The notes beneath the pieces were generated by a model. It saw only the letters and a program-made list of their open reading frames with translations. It did not search any database and was not told the origin of the DNA. A stretch of 64,000 nt of DNA from Bacteriovorax sp. (lineage in GTDB: Bacteria; Bdellovibrionota; Bacteriovoracia; Bacteriovoracales; Bacteriovoracaceae), in NCBI GenBank assembly GCA_014377485.1, contig JACMPM010000132.1, positions 1 to 64,000 of the forward strand, written 5' to 3'. Shown here piece by piece: positions 34,027-42,159 of this stretch. The stretch's first letter is position 1, and each line of letters begins with the position of its first letter. A program made the translations under genes and the position numbers.

Positions 34027-35472
34027 TTATTTGCTTTCCTTATTGGCGTCCGAACATTGTGATTTTAAACCAAATGAGTAGTCTCCAAGTTCATCCGCCC
34101 AAAAAGAACCATTAAAATCGAAGAAGTATTGATTCATTTTGCGATTCACATTGGTTTCAGATCCACGGTTACGGTCAACCAACTGATCTGATTTAGTGTT
34201 GTAAATCTCTTCTCTTTTCTTTGAAAGAAGTTCAAGCTTTAAGTTAAACATAGAGTAGCTATGTTTATGAATCTCGTTGATGAAAGTGAAGATCTCTTTT
34301 TTAATATAAAAATTAATTTTTGCGCCAATGAATGCAATCGTTGCATCAAGATTTGCTTCTAATCCATTAGTGAAGTCATTTTTGTTTTTTAATTTCTTAA
34401 TAAGTGCCAACTCATCTTTAGCTGCTTTTAAACTTGCTAAGTCCAGGTTGAACTTTACTTGTTTTCTTGTTTGAGTAATTAGGTTTCTAATAAACGGATT
34501 TAAATTCTCTCGTGTTTTTGGATCAGCATAATAAAGATCCAGGAAGTAAGTATCCGAATTTTTATTTTTTCCTAAAATATCTTTAAGTGCATCCGCTTTT
34601 GGTTGGTAGTAATCATAAAAATGGTCAACAACTTTAAGTGAATCATCCCAAAGGCAAAGGTTGTAATAAGAAAGGGCCATCAAAACTTCAGATTCAGGAA
34701 AGAAGTAACTCTCAAGAAGGGGAGATTTGTAAGTTACAGTTAATCCAATTGCACGGTTATAATCTTTTAAATAATAATGTGCCCAAGCTTTATCCATTAG
34801 GATGTATGGCCATTTGTATGAACGTTTATCAATTTGTTCATAGAGCTCAAGTGCTTCTTCATATTTATGGTCTTCGATTTTTACTCTTGCTGTTCTGATG
34901 ATACAAGTCTCTTTTAAATATGAGTAGTAACGTTTAAGTTTTTCGCCAATTGCATTGCTTTCCTGTTGAGTTGCTTTTTGTGTACATTGTCCATATAAAC
35001 TTAGAGCTTCGATATGTTTTCTTTGAAGATTCTTAATTGTGCCTTTCATTAGATCTGCTTCGATTGCGAACTTATGGGTCTCGGGAATACGTGAAAGAAT
35101 TTCATAGGCTTTTTCGTATTGTTCTTTGTTAAAAAGACGAGTTCCTAAAATGAGTGAAATAGAAGGAATAGAGAATTTCTCTAATTTTTTTTCTTCAAGG
35201 TTTAAAACGGCCATTGTTCCCGTTTTAATAACTAGTGTTTCGATATCGCTTTCTAGTTGAGAATCTATATCAGAGTGATCTTCGAGATATGTATTGATAT
35301 AGGGAATGGCGCTGAAATAGAAACCGCCATCGATTAATTCGTGGGCAATTTTCTTGTTTTTTTCACGGCTCTTATCATTTTGTGAAATTTCAAAAGCGGC
35401 CTTAGCTGTCGCATGAGCATAATTGCTCACCATAAGCGTTGCTAATATAATTGTTGTCGCAAAATACTTCAT
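34027..35472 (-). CDS. Periplasmic TPR protein
   Basis: ATG 35472 has GAGG seven bases upstream and opens a good signal peptide (MKYFATTIILATLMVSNYAHA); the frame could begin five codons earlier. The body of about 460 residues is helical-repeat sequence: IAHELIDGGFYFSAIPYINT, YEKAYEILSRIPETHKFAIE, YILMDKAWAHYYLKDYNRA and LMALSYYNLCLWDDSLKVVD are TPR-like pairs. The tail (SKREEIYNTKSDQLVDRNRG, then FFDFNGSFWADELGDYSFG) is polar and conserved-looking. Position after the outer-membrane barrel gene suggests it binds that barrel. It is a probable structural part of the gliding-type complex. Confidence 0.82.
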   Translation of the reverse strand: MKYFATTIILATLMVSNYAHATAKAAFEISQNDKSREKNKKIAHELIDGGFYFSAIPYINTYLEDHSDIDSQLESDIETLVIKTGTMAVLNLEEKKLEKFSIPSISLILGTRLFNKEQYEKAYEILSRIPETHKFAIEADLMKGTIKNLQRKHIEALSLYGQCTQKATQQESNAIGEKLKRYYSYLKETCIIRTARVKIEDHKYEEALELYEQIDKRSYKWPYILMDKAWAHYYLKDYNRAIGLTVTYKSPLLESYFFPESEVLMALSYYNLCLWDDSLKVVDHFYDYYQPKADALKDILGKNKNSDTYFLDLYYADPKTRENLNPFIRNLITQTRKQVKFNLDLASLKAAKDELALIKKLKNKNDFTNGLEANLDATIAFIGAKINFYIKKEIFTFINEIHKHSYSMFNLKLELLSKKREEIYNTKSDQLVDRNRGSETNVNRKMNQYFFDFNGSFWADELGDYSFGLKSQCSDANKESK

Positions 35473-35507
35473 CGAAAACCTCAACACTAAAAAACTTAAA
35501 TTATTGA

Positions 35508-36239
35508 TTAAAATGAAAATCCAACACTGAACATTGAATCCAGGTTATTTCTAACCTTTTCCTTACCGGCCTGGTTACTAATTGTTGGTCCTGGAGCCTT
35601 GTAGTTATTCATAATAAGTCCAAGACTGAAATGAATATTTTTAGTGGCATGAAGAGTTAGCTCAGTTTTTCCAATTACAGAAGTATAAGACTCTGAACTA
35701 TAGTTATTGGCCATTGCAGGATTCCCAACCGTTGAAGCATTACTCTCTGTATTTAATTTTCCTAAACCAAGTCCAAAAGACCAATCAAAATAAAAAATCT
35801 TATTAAAGGTATTTATCTTTCCATAGAAGGGAGACCATTTAGCAATCAGTCCAAAATTACTTTTAGTTTTTCTAATAAAAGGAATAGAACCGTTAAGTCT
35901 TTTTAAGTTTTCAAAGGCTTCATTGTCTTTATTACTATAGCTAGTATAAAGTGCTTCCACTGCCCATTCTTCGTTGAGGTAATAACCAATATTACCATGG
36001 AAGAGGGAAGTGTCCTGGAAGGTAGAAGAAAGGCCCAGGCCTACGCCAAGATTGGCGTAGACTGTGTGCTCTTTTTTGTGAACTTTATTCTGAAGTACAT
36101 ATACTTTTTTATCGGGATCAAGCCAAAGAAAGTCGTAGAGATCTTTCTCTGCTGCGACAGAGACCGTGGGGATTCCCACGGTCATTGTTGATAGTAACAT
36201 TGTGTTTATTGCTAGATCTTTTAAATTCAAACCTTTCAT
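35508..36239 (-). CDS. Outer-membrane beta-barrel protein (OMP_myx_plus-like, GltA/GltB/GltH type)
   Basis: A signal peptide (residues 1-29) is followed by EKDLYDFLWLDPDKKVYVLQ, a segment typical of barrels found in myxobacteria and Bdellovibrio (TIGR04565-like), then KKEHTVYANLGVGLGL and a series of amphipathic strands ending VGFSF with a C-terminal Phe. About eight strands fit the length of 243. In Myxococcus gliding, such barrels form the outer-membrane platform that holds CglB. The start overlaps the stop of the VWA gene by one base (TAATG), so the two are translationally coupled, which fits a physical partnership. Confidence 0.83.
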   Translation of the reverse strand: MKGLNLKDLAINTMLLSTMTVGIPTVSVAAEKDLYDFLWLDPDKKVYVLQNKVHKKEHTVYANLGVGLGLSSTFQDTSLFHGNIGYYLNEEWAVEALYTSYSNKDNEAFENLKRLNGSIPFIRKTKSNFGLIAKWSPFYGKINTFNKIFYFDWSFGLGLGKLNTESNASTVGNPAMANNYSSESYTSVIGKTELTLHATKNIHFSLGLIMNNYKAPGPTISNQAGKEKVRNNLDSMFSVGFSF

Positions 36240-37513
36240 TAAATAGCTCCTAAGACTTTTGCTTTAACTTGATAATCAATTTCTATGCTTGATCCTTCTG
36301 CAGGAACTGCAGATGGCAAAAATTTAACTGAATGAGAAGTGATATCGTAAGTCCATCCAGTCGTAACTTCTGCTCTATTAACAAATACTTTTACTGCATT
36401 ATTGTATGGAGCTTCTGCTAAAGAAAAACTGTCAACAAGAGTAATAATACTTGTTCCAATCTCCAGTAAAGTTGCAGAGAAATCATTCTTAATTTCACTC
36501 GATATACCACCAGTAATGGTTGATGTTTGCATATAACGATTCCCTATTGAATCAGACAGTGAATGATCATCAGGAAGCACTTTTGTAACAACGCTATAAA
36601 CCTTAACCATCCCTTTACTTGCTTTAAGAGCGTAAAATTTATCAAGGTATATACTTACGGTCTTATCTGACTGATCTTCCTCGTCACTTATTTCTACAAT
36701 TGCCAGGTTGGCATCAGTTCTCAAAAAGCTAGAAGCGTAACGATCGAAAAAAGTTGAAGATGTTTTTAAACCTTGTTCAATTCCAGAACCACTTGTTCCA
36801 ACTTTTACAATTGATTGGAAGTAATTCATAAATTGGGCCTTTCCTACAGACTTCAAATAAGTTGAAGTTAATTTATTAGCGTCCCCAACCATTTTTCCGT
36901 TGTAAGAGCTAGTTCCATCTGTAGTAGTGATTGCCATTTTGAAGTTAATATTTTTATCTAAAAATTTATCGATAAAAATTCCTAAACTATCACTAAGTCT
37001 TTTTTGCTTATTGGCCATCGAACCAGAATTATCAATCATCCATAAAATATCAACATCGCCGTCTTTAAATGAATCTTGAGTAAATAATTCTTTGCGATCA
37101 TTTAAAAGTATTCCAGGAACAATAACTGGCGGAATAATAACTGGCGGAGTAATTACCACTGGTGGAGTTACAATAACTGGAGGAGTGATAACCACCGGAG
37201 GAGTAACAATAACTGGAGGAGTAACAACGACCGGAGGAGTAACAATAACCGGAGGAGTAACAATAACTGGAGGAGTAACAATAACTGGAGGAGTAACAAC
37301 GACTGGAGGAGTAATAACAACCGGAGGAGTAACAGTTCCACCATTCCCATTACTCGGTGGAGTCGTCGTTCCCGTTCCATCACTAGTTGGTGTTTTTCCT
37401 GAATCTAGCAATGCTGCTTTGTCGTAGAACTCACTTTGCTTACAAGCCCCTAACAGAAGCAAAAACACTGCAATAAGCAATTGTTTTTTGCCTTTCATAA
37501 GAATTAAAAACAT
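36239..37513 (-). CDS. VWA-domain lipoprotein with Pro-rich stalk (CglB-like adhesin candidate)
   Basis: Start ATG 37513 has GGGGA five bases upstream. The signal (KGKKQLLIAVFLLLLGAC) ends in lipobox LGAC. A Ser/Thr/Gly/Pro linker leads into eleven TPPVxx hexapeptides plus a shorter PPVIV, an extended stalk of about 75 residues. The VWA domain (about 150-345) keeps a MIDAS: ILWMIDNSGSM (DxSxS), a Thr in the middle loop (AITTTDGTSS) and EISDEEDQS. A C-terminal sandwich follows (NNAVKVFVNRAEVTTGWTYD...). Myxococcus CglB is also a VWA lipoprotein that sticks the gliding complex to the surface. First gene of the operon. Confidence 0.83.
   Translation of the reverse strand: MFLILMKGKKQLLIAVFLLLLGACKQSEFYDKAALLDSGKTPTSDGTGTTTPPSNGNGGTVTPPVVITPPVVVTPPVIVTPPVIVTPPVIVTPPVVVTPPVIVTPPVVITPPVIVTPPVVITPPVIIPPVIVPGILLNDRKELFTQDSFKDGDVDILWMIDNSGSMANKQKRLSDSLGIFIDKFLDKNINFKMAITTTDGTSSYNGKMVGDANKLTSTYLKSVGKAQFMNYFQSIVKVGTSGSGIEQGLKTSSTFFDRYASSFLRTDANLAIVEISDEEDQSDKTVSIYLDKFYALKASKGMVKVYSVVTKVLPDDHSLSDSIGNRYMQTSTITGGISSEIKNDFSATLLEIGTSIITLVDSFSLAEAPYNNAVKVFVNRAEVTTGWTYDITSHSVKFLPSAVPAEGSSIEIDYQVKAKVLGAI
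37118..37340 (-). repeat. 18-bp tandem repeats encoding TPPVxx hexapeptides
   Basis: On the plus strand the unit reads GGAGGAGTAACAATAACT with drift at third positions and at the I/V codons; about twelve copies are present. Divergence rises toward the ends. It is protein-coding low-complexity sequence, not a CRISPR array, and long frames on the other strand here are artefacts. Confidence 0.92.
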
Positions 37514-37525
37514 GGAGATCCCCAT

Positions 37526-37896
37526 CTTGACGGAACTTTTACATTCCGAAATTTTTTGATTTTGGTTTCAACAAACGTACAACATCAACACACGGGCAAC
37601 CACAAAATCAAAAGCTAGAAAGAAAGACATCGAGAAATTTATATTTGGACAAACTAAGGGTTTGGCCGGTCTTGCTTGATTATAGCTATTTAAGACACGA
37701 GTTCACTATCTGCTAAAGTAATTCACAGAATAACCGACAAGAATGCTATCTAAATTCAACACTTAAATGAGTAAAAAAATTAATTTCTCGTGATAAAATA
37801 GTATTTAGGATCCTACCAAAAAGTGCCTCGACTTTTGGTCAGTGCACTTTAGTAGATGTAATTTCACTCGGTAAAAAATCTTAAAGGGAGAGCCCT
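37526..37896. promoter_or_regulatory. Divergent intergenic region with a switch-like leader hairpin pair
   Basis: This 371-bp gap holds promoters for the gliding operon (leftward) and the 78-aa gene (rightward), but I cannot place boxes with confidence. At 37815-37839 ACCAAAAAGT pairs with ACTTTTGGT; the overlapping AAAGTGC (37820-37826) can pair instead with GCACTTT (37844-37850). The two stems exclude each other, about 45 bases before the downstream start. CGGAA/TTCCG arms at 37531-37548 flank the start of the VWA gene. Confidence 0.4.
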
Positions 37897-38133
37897 ATGT
37901 GTCTAATCTGCGTTGAGTACTATTATCAAAGAATGACAAGAGACGAAGTGAAAAAAGCGTTGCCCGAAATGGTGATGTTTGCTAAAACCGAAGAAGAGAG
38001 AAACCATTTCAAAAAACTACAGGCCATAGACACTGTTGAAGAAATGGAAGAAGAAGTAAAATTGCACGTTTCGAAAAATAGCGTAAAAGATAAAAATGAA
38101 TACAAAGCCTCTTTTAAAACTCGCAGACCTTAA
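37897..38133 (+). CDS. Small conserved-looking acidic protein (78 aa)
   Basis: The protein MCLICVEYYYQRMTRDEVKK... has an N-terminal CxxC, then two helical segments (residues about 13-45 and 45-62) rich in Glu and Lys. I recall short MCLIC-type proteins in Bdellovibrio relatives, without known function. AAGGGAG lies seven bases before the ATG, a strong site. Its last 38 bp overlap the start of selO in another frame, so translation may be coupled. It has no signal peptide and no membrane segment. Confidence 0.65.
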   Translation: MCLICVEYYYQRMTRDEVKKALPEMVMFAKTEEERNHFKKLQAIDTVEEMEEEVKLHVSKNSVKDKNEYKASFKTRRP

Positions 38134-39553
38134 TTTTTCGAATCGCTTAAAAAAAGTATGCCCACACTTATTTGTCCAAGTAGCAAGTACACCGCTTAAA
38201 AATCCGGTACTCTTGCATACCAATCTTGATTTATTAAATCGTTTGGAACTAGATCCCCGAGAACTGGAAAAATCTTCTTTTACTCGTTTCTTAAACGGGG
38301 ATTTAGATTTTGAAGGTCTCATCTTTTCTTCAACTTATTATTCTGGTCACCAGTTTGGATATTATGTTCCACGCTTAGGCGATGGACGGGCCATAATGTT
38401 GGGCGAAGTTGTAAACTCGAAAGGGGAACATTTTGAATTGCAATTAAAAGGAGCAGGACTTACGCCCTTTTCTCGCATGGGAGATGGTAAGGCCGTTGTT
38501 CGTTCAAGCATTCGCGAGTACTTGGCAAGTGCACATTTAAAAGCTCTCAATATACCAACCACTGAAGCTCTTGCTATTATTCACGGAAGTGATGATGTTT
38601 ATCGGGAAGTTGTTGAAAAAGCTGCCATCGTACTTCGTGTCTCAGAGAGTTTTTTGCGTTTTGGTCATTTTCAATATTTCGCAAACACAAAGCAAGAGGC
38701 TGAATTAAAAATTCTTGTCGACTTCACTATCGATAATTATTTTAAAGAGTTTGCTGATCACCCAAATCGCTATGTTCTTTTTTTTCAGAGCGTAGTTAAG
38801 AAAACGGCAAAGCTCTTTGCGGCCTGGCAGTCTGTGGGATTTGCTCATGGTGTTTTAAATACAGATAATATGTCGATCTTAGGTCTGACAATTGATTATG
38901 GTCCATTTGGCTTTATCGATAATTTTGATCTTGATCATATTTGCAATCACTCGGATCACGAGGGGCGATATAGTTTTGGCAATCAACCTCCAATCGGTTT
39001 GTGGAATTTAGAGCAGCTAGGGATAGCGCTTCAAAGTTTTATTAAAGAAGAAGATTTAAAACGCACTCTTGATAGTTATCCTCTAATTTTTCACGTGGAA
39101 TACCGACGACTTTTGAAAGAGAAATTAGGTCTATACAAAAACGAAGCTTCTGATGAAGAATTTTTGAAAAAAACTTTAAATATGCTAGTAAGCACCAAGT
39201 TGGATTATACTCAATTTTTTAGAGAACTTTCTCATTATCAGACAACCAAGACATTAACATTTCCCAGTTCTCCGGAACTGACTGCTTTTTTAATTCAGTA
39301 TGAAGAAAGGCTTTCACTTGAAAAGACAGCAAGTACTGATCGACAAATAAAAATGCTGGCGACCAATCCAAAATTTATTTTGAGAAATTACCTGGCACAG
39401 ATTGCGATTGAAAATTATGATAGCAATCCAGTAGTACTTTTCCAGATCTTTGAAGTTCTTTCTCATCCTTATGAAGAATGGACAGAATTTGAAGAATGGT
39501 CAAGACCTGCACCCATAAAATATAAAAACCTAAGCGTGAGTTGTTCATCATGA
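38096..39553 (+). CDS. selO: Protein adenylyltransferase SelO (YdiU/UPF0061)
   Basis: This pseudokinase-fold enzyme transfers AMP from ATP to Ser, Thr or Tyr of proteins and is linked to redox stress. Family blocks: YYSGHQFGYYVPRLGDGRAI, LQLKGAGLTPFSRMGDGKAV, RSSIREYLASAHLKALNIPT, VLRVSESFLRFGHFQYF, FAHGVLNTDNMSILGLTIDY with DYGPFGF, and the redox-active end VSCSS with Cys at the conserved third-last place. Length 485 is normal. It overlaps the small upstream gene by 38 bp and the next gene by 4 bp (ATGA), giving a coupled operon. Confidence 0.95.
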   Translation: MNTKPLLKLADLNFSNRLKKVCPHLFVQVASTPLKNPVLLHTNLDLLNRLELDPRELEKSSFTRFLNGDLDFEGLIFSSTYYSGHQFGYYVPRLGDGRAIMLGEVVNSKGEHFELQLKGAGLTPFSRMGDGKAVVRSSIREYLASAHLKALNIPTTEALAIIHGSDDVYREVVEKAAIVLRVSESFLRFGHFQYFANTKQEAELKILVDFTIDNYFKEFADHPNRYVLFFQSVVKKTAKLFAAWQSVGFAHGVLNTDNMSILGLTIDYGPFGFIDNFDLDHICNHSDHEGRYSFGNQPPIGLWNLEQLGIALQSFIKEEDLKRTLDSYPLIFHVEYRRLLKEKLGLYKNEASDEEFLKKTLNMLVSTKLDYTQFFRELSHYQTTKTLTFPSSPELTAFLIQYEERLSLEKTASTDRQIKMLATNPKFILRNYLAQIAIENYDSNPVVLFQIFEVLSHPYEEWTEFEEWSRPAPIKYKNLSVSCSS

Positions 39554-39882
39554 AAGTTTTAGTTTTTGGATATTCAGATAATCCTGATCGTTATTCTTAT
39601 CTTGCTGCTAAACTTCTTGAAGATTATAAGCATGAGACTATCAAATTTAATCCGAGAATAGATGATCCAAAATCTGTGGACAATAATTTCGATACTGTTA
39701 CTCTTTATGTCAGTAAACCTATTGCCGATAAATTCCAGGATTTTCTCTTGGGTTTAAATACTAAAAGATTCATTTTTAATCCAGGTACTGAAAATGATCA
39801 ATTGGAAGAAAAATTAAAAATTAAAGGAGTCGATGTGGTTCGTGGTTGTACCCTGGTTATGCTTCGTACGAGTCAGTTTTGA
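39550..39882 (+). CDS. Small CoA-binding-domain protein (COG1832-like)
   Basis: ATG 39550 overlaps the selO stop as ATGA. The 110-residue protein is a Rossmann-like fold of the CoA_binding_2 type: VLVFGYSDNPDRYSYLAAKL at the start, IKFNPRIDD after the second strand, DTVTLYVSK, RFIFNPGTEN and a final VVRGCTLVML with the conserved Cys. It is shorter than YccU relatives (about 135). Members bind CoA or nucleotides; the exact role is unknown. Coupling with selO suggests a shared redox or cofactor response; this is inference. Confidence 0.78.
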   Translation: MKVLVFGYSDNPDRYSYLAAKLLEDYKHETIKFNPRIDDPKSVDNNFDTVTLYVSKPIADKFQDFLLGLNTKRFIFNPGTENDQLEEKLKIKGVDVVRGCTLVMLRTSQF

Positions 39883-40547
39883 TCGACTTAGCGTTTCTCA
39901 CTGGAAAAACGACTGATCAACTTGTACTTTTTTTAGATACTAGACATCTCGTTCATCGTGAAATGAATGACGATCTAATCAAGCTTTTCAATGCTGCAAA
40001 AAAAGAAGGATTTGACCTGGCCATTACCAGTACGTTTCGCTCATACGAGACTCAAAAATTAATTTGGAATGAAAAATCTCAAGGCATCAGAGCAGTATTG
40101 GATTCAAATTCTATTCCTGTAGATCTAACAAATAAAACAAATGAAGAAATACTATTTTTAATTCTCCGCTGGTCGGCCATACCTGGTGGAAGCCGACATC
40201 ACTGGGGAAGTGATTTAGATATCTATGACCAAAATGCCGTCTCAGCAGATTATAAAGTCCAGCTTGTCCCAGGTGAATATGAAAGCAAGGGACCTTTTTA
40301 TCAATCGACCTTATGGCTAAATGAAAATATGCAGGACTTTGGTTTTTACAGACCGTATTCTCACGATCATGGAGGAATTGCACCTGAGCCATGGCATTTA
40401 AGTTATCGCCCTTTAAGTGAGAGTTTTTTATCGGAGTATAATTTTGAGAAATTTGAGGAGCACTTAAATCTCTCTGACTTCAGGCTTTTAGATGAAGCTA
40501 AGAAAAATAGTTTTGAAATATATAAACGATTTATTAGCATTTTCTAA
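39879..40547 (+). CDS. M15-family D,D-carboxypeptidase-like zinc peptidase
   Basis: The fold is that of VanY/D-alanyl-D-alanine carboxypeptidases: AITSTFRSYETQKLIWNEKS, GGSRHHWGSDLDIYD with zinc-binding His and Asp, and EPWHLSYRP with the last His. Such enzymes trim the terminal D-Ala of peptidoglycan peptides. I see no signal peptide or anchor, odd for a wall enzyme; it may act on cytoplasmic precursors. The frame is open from a TTG at 39846; I prefer TTG 39879, which overlaps the upstream stop as TTGA. An ATG start would remove conserved-looking sequence. The start is uncertain. Confidence 0.82.
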   Translation: MIDLAFLTGKTTDQLVLFLDTRHLVHREMNDDLIKLFNAAKKEGFDLAITSTFRSYETQKLIWNEKSQGIRAVLDSNSIPVDLTNKTNEEILFLILRWSAIPGGSRHHWGSDLDIYDQNAVSADYKVQLVPGEYESKGPFYQSTLWLNENMQDFGFYRPYSHDHGGIAPEPWHLSYRPLSESFLSEYNFEKFEEHLNLSDFRLLDEAKKNSFEIYKRFISIF

Positions 40548-40564
40548 AGAGCCGACTGATTCAG

Positions 40565-40954
40565 TTATAATGATTCAAGCGCTCGAAGTATTTTTTTATC
40601 AGCGTCTTCAGCTAATTCTATTAATTTGGGGTCATTTATCATTTCCATCAAAAACGATGGTTTCGCAAGTTCAATCGAAATTTGATCTGGAGATATCTCT
40701 CTTAAAACAGCATTGCATGGTAATAAGCTAGCGACGTCACTGTTGGCATTATAGGACTCAAAAGCAAGTTCAGGATTACAAGCACCAAGTATAATTACTG
40801 GAGGCATATCTTTTCCCAGTTTTTCTTTTATTTTTTTATGCAGATCTATTCTTGTTAAAATGCCAAAGCCTTCTTTCTTTAGCGCTTCAGTGATTTTTTC
40901 AACTGCCTGATCAATGTTACCGGATATCTTTTTTTTGAAATTAATATTGTTCAT
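40565..40954 (-). CDS. DUF302-family protein
   Basis: A 129-residue cytoplasmic protein with the DUF302 layout: an N-terminal helix before FGILTRIDLHKKIKEKLGKD, then PPVIILGACNPELAF, and LLPCNAVLREISPDQISIEL. The G-x-C-N-P and LPCN blocks are conserved in the family, whose function is unknown (sometimes linked with sulfur or redox genes). AAGGAGT lies upstream of the ATG. It stands alone, convergent with the M15 peptidase gene (17 bp between stops). Confidence 0.88.
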   Translation of the reverse strand: MNNINFKKKISGNIDQAVEKITEALKKEGFGILTRIDLHKKIKEKLGKDMPPVIILGACNPELAFESYNANSDVASLLPCNAVLREISPDQISIELAKPSFLMEMINDPKLIELAEDADKKILRALESL

Positions 40955-41129
40955 TATCGAGACTCCTTGGAAAAAGTTTGGTTAATAGATTTAATCAGCG
41001 AAGGTCCTGCTCGTCGAGATGCGCTGAAACAGAAATAAAAATATATTTAAATTAATATTTTACAATGAAATGACTTGAAGCTTTTTTCCGATTATCAATC
41101 GTAGTTGTTCCAATGGTTATCGTATGGTT

Positions 41130-41471
41130 TTAATCTCGAGTACGCACTTCGAGTAACTCAATATTAAAAATTAAATTTGAATTGGGTTTAATAAAATTTC
41201 CAATTTGTCTTTCTCCGTAGGCTAAGTGGGCAGGGACAAAAAGTGTGCGTTTTCCACCTTCCTTCATTCCGATTAGACCTTGATCCCAGCCTTTAATCAC
41301 ACGTCCAGTACCAATCACGCATTGAAAGTGCTTGCCGCGATCAAGTGATGAATCAAATTTTGTTCCATCTTCCAGGAAGCCTTCGTACTCAACGATGAGT
41401 AAGGCGCCTTTGGAAGTCACTTTTCCAGATCCAACAAGTGTGTCGGTTACTTGTAATTCATTTGAATTCAT
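41130..41471 (-). CDS. FKBP-type peptidyl-prolyl isomerase
   Basis: From ATG 41471 the protein is 113 residues, the normal single-domain FKBP size: LLIVEYEGFLEDGTKFDSSL, a GTGRVIKGWDQGLIGMKEGG block and FVPAHLAYGERQIGNFIKPN lead to NIELLEV. These are the FK506-binding pocket residues (Tyr, Phe, Asp, Val-Ile, Trp, Tyr). There is no signal peptide, so it is a cytoplasmic folding helper. A longer frame to 41513 overlaps the upstream PAP2-like gene and is less likely. It follows that gene by 16 bp. Confidence 0.92.
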   Translation of the reverse strand: MNSNELQVTDTLVGSGKVTSKGALLIVEYEGFLEDGTKFDSSLDRGKHFQCVIGTGRVIKGWDQGLIGMKEGGKRTLFVPAHLAYGERQIGNFIKPNSNLIFNIELLEVRTRD

Positions 41472-41487
41472 AGAAATAAATATATAT

Positions 41488-42159
41488 TTAAAAGGACTTA
41501 AATTCCAGCTCATAATTTTCGATTTTATAACGGTATCTGAATAGTTTTAAGATTAAATAGTAACTAATAAAAGATATGCAAGGAGCAATTATAACATCAA
41601 CAGTATAATGTACCTTCTGAAGAAGAACGCTTGTTGCAACAAAAAAAGTTATAATTAAAAATGTCCACTTTAATTTTTTAGGAACAGACAGGAACAAAAG
41701 AAAAATAGTCGCAGTGTGACCAGAGAAAAAAAGATTGTTGTCTATGGTCTTACTTGTTCCAAAAAATTCGACAAACGGATCTTGTAAAAAAATCATTCCA
41801 ACAGGAGGAGCGAGTGGCAAAATAAATAAAGTTAAAATTCTAACCAAAACCATTAGTGCGTATGCTTCAAATAAAATCATTAATTTATAAGGTGAAGACA
41901 GAAGTGAGGCCAGTGCCAAAAAAATCCCTCCATAAATCATTGCAAAAATGGACTTTGTTAGATTTATTGCCTTAAAAGTATCAAGAAGTGGATCGTTGAA
42001 CTGAATTCCTTTTCGCATTTCAACGAAAGCAGTGAACTTGGAAAATATCATCATTGTGCATACTAAAATAAAAATTGAAGAAATAAACTCAATTACAAAA
42101 TACCTGTCAGTTAAGGTTGAATTCCAATTACTTTTAAAATATTTATAACGCTCATTCAT
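41488..42159 (-). CDS. PAP2/sphingomyelin-synthase-like membrane protein
   Basis: This 223-residue protein has about six membrane helices. Near the end it carries the paired motifs NNLFFSGHTATIFLLF and LLQKVHYTVDV, matching the catalytic His residues (C2 and C3) of the PAP2_C or sphingomyelin-synthase-like family, which move phosphate or phosphohead groups on lipids. The first Lys/Arg motif of ordinary PAP2 enzymes is not obvious. A lipid phosphatase or head-group transferase at the inner membrane is likely; the substrate is unknown. It precedes the FKBP gene by 16 bp. Confidence 0.8.
   Translation of the reverse strand: MNERYKYFKSNWNSTLTDRYFVIEFISSIFILVCTMMIFSKFTAFVEMRKGIQFNDPLLDTFKAINLTKSIFAMIYGGIFLALASLLSSPYKLMILFEAYALMVLVRILTLFILPLAPPVGMIFLQDPFVEFFGTSKTIDNNLFFSGHTATIFLLFLSVPKKLKWTFLIITFFVATSVLLQKVHYTVDVIIAPCISFISYYLILKLFRYRYKIENYELEFKSF

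Noticed and set aside
37118-37340. Possible CRISPR-like direct repeats
   Set aside because: The units are 18 bp, contiguous with no spacers, and keep the coding frame of the stalk.
37092-37427. Long frames on both strands with GVTITGG and leucine-rich repeats
   Set aside because: Out-of-frame readings of the TPPVxx hexapeptide repeats of the VWA lipoprotein.
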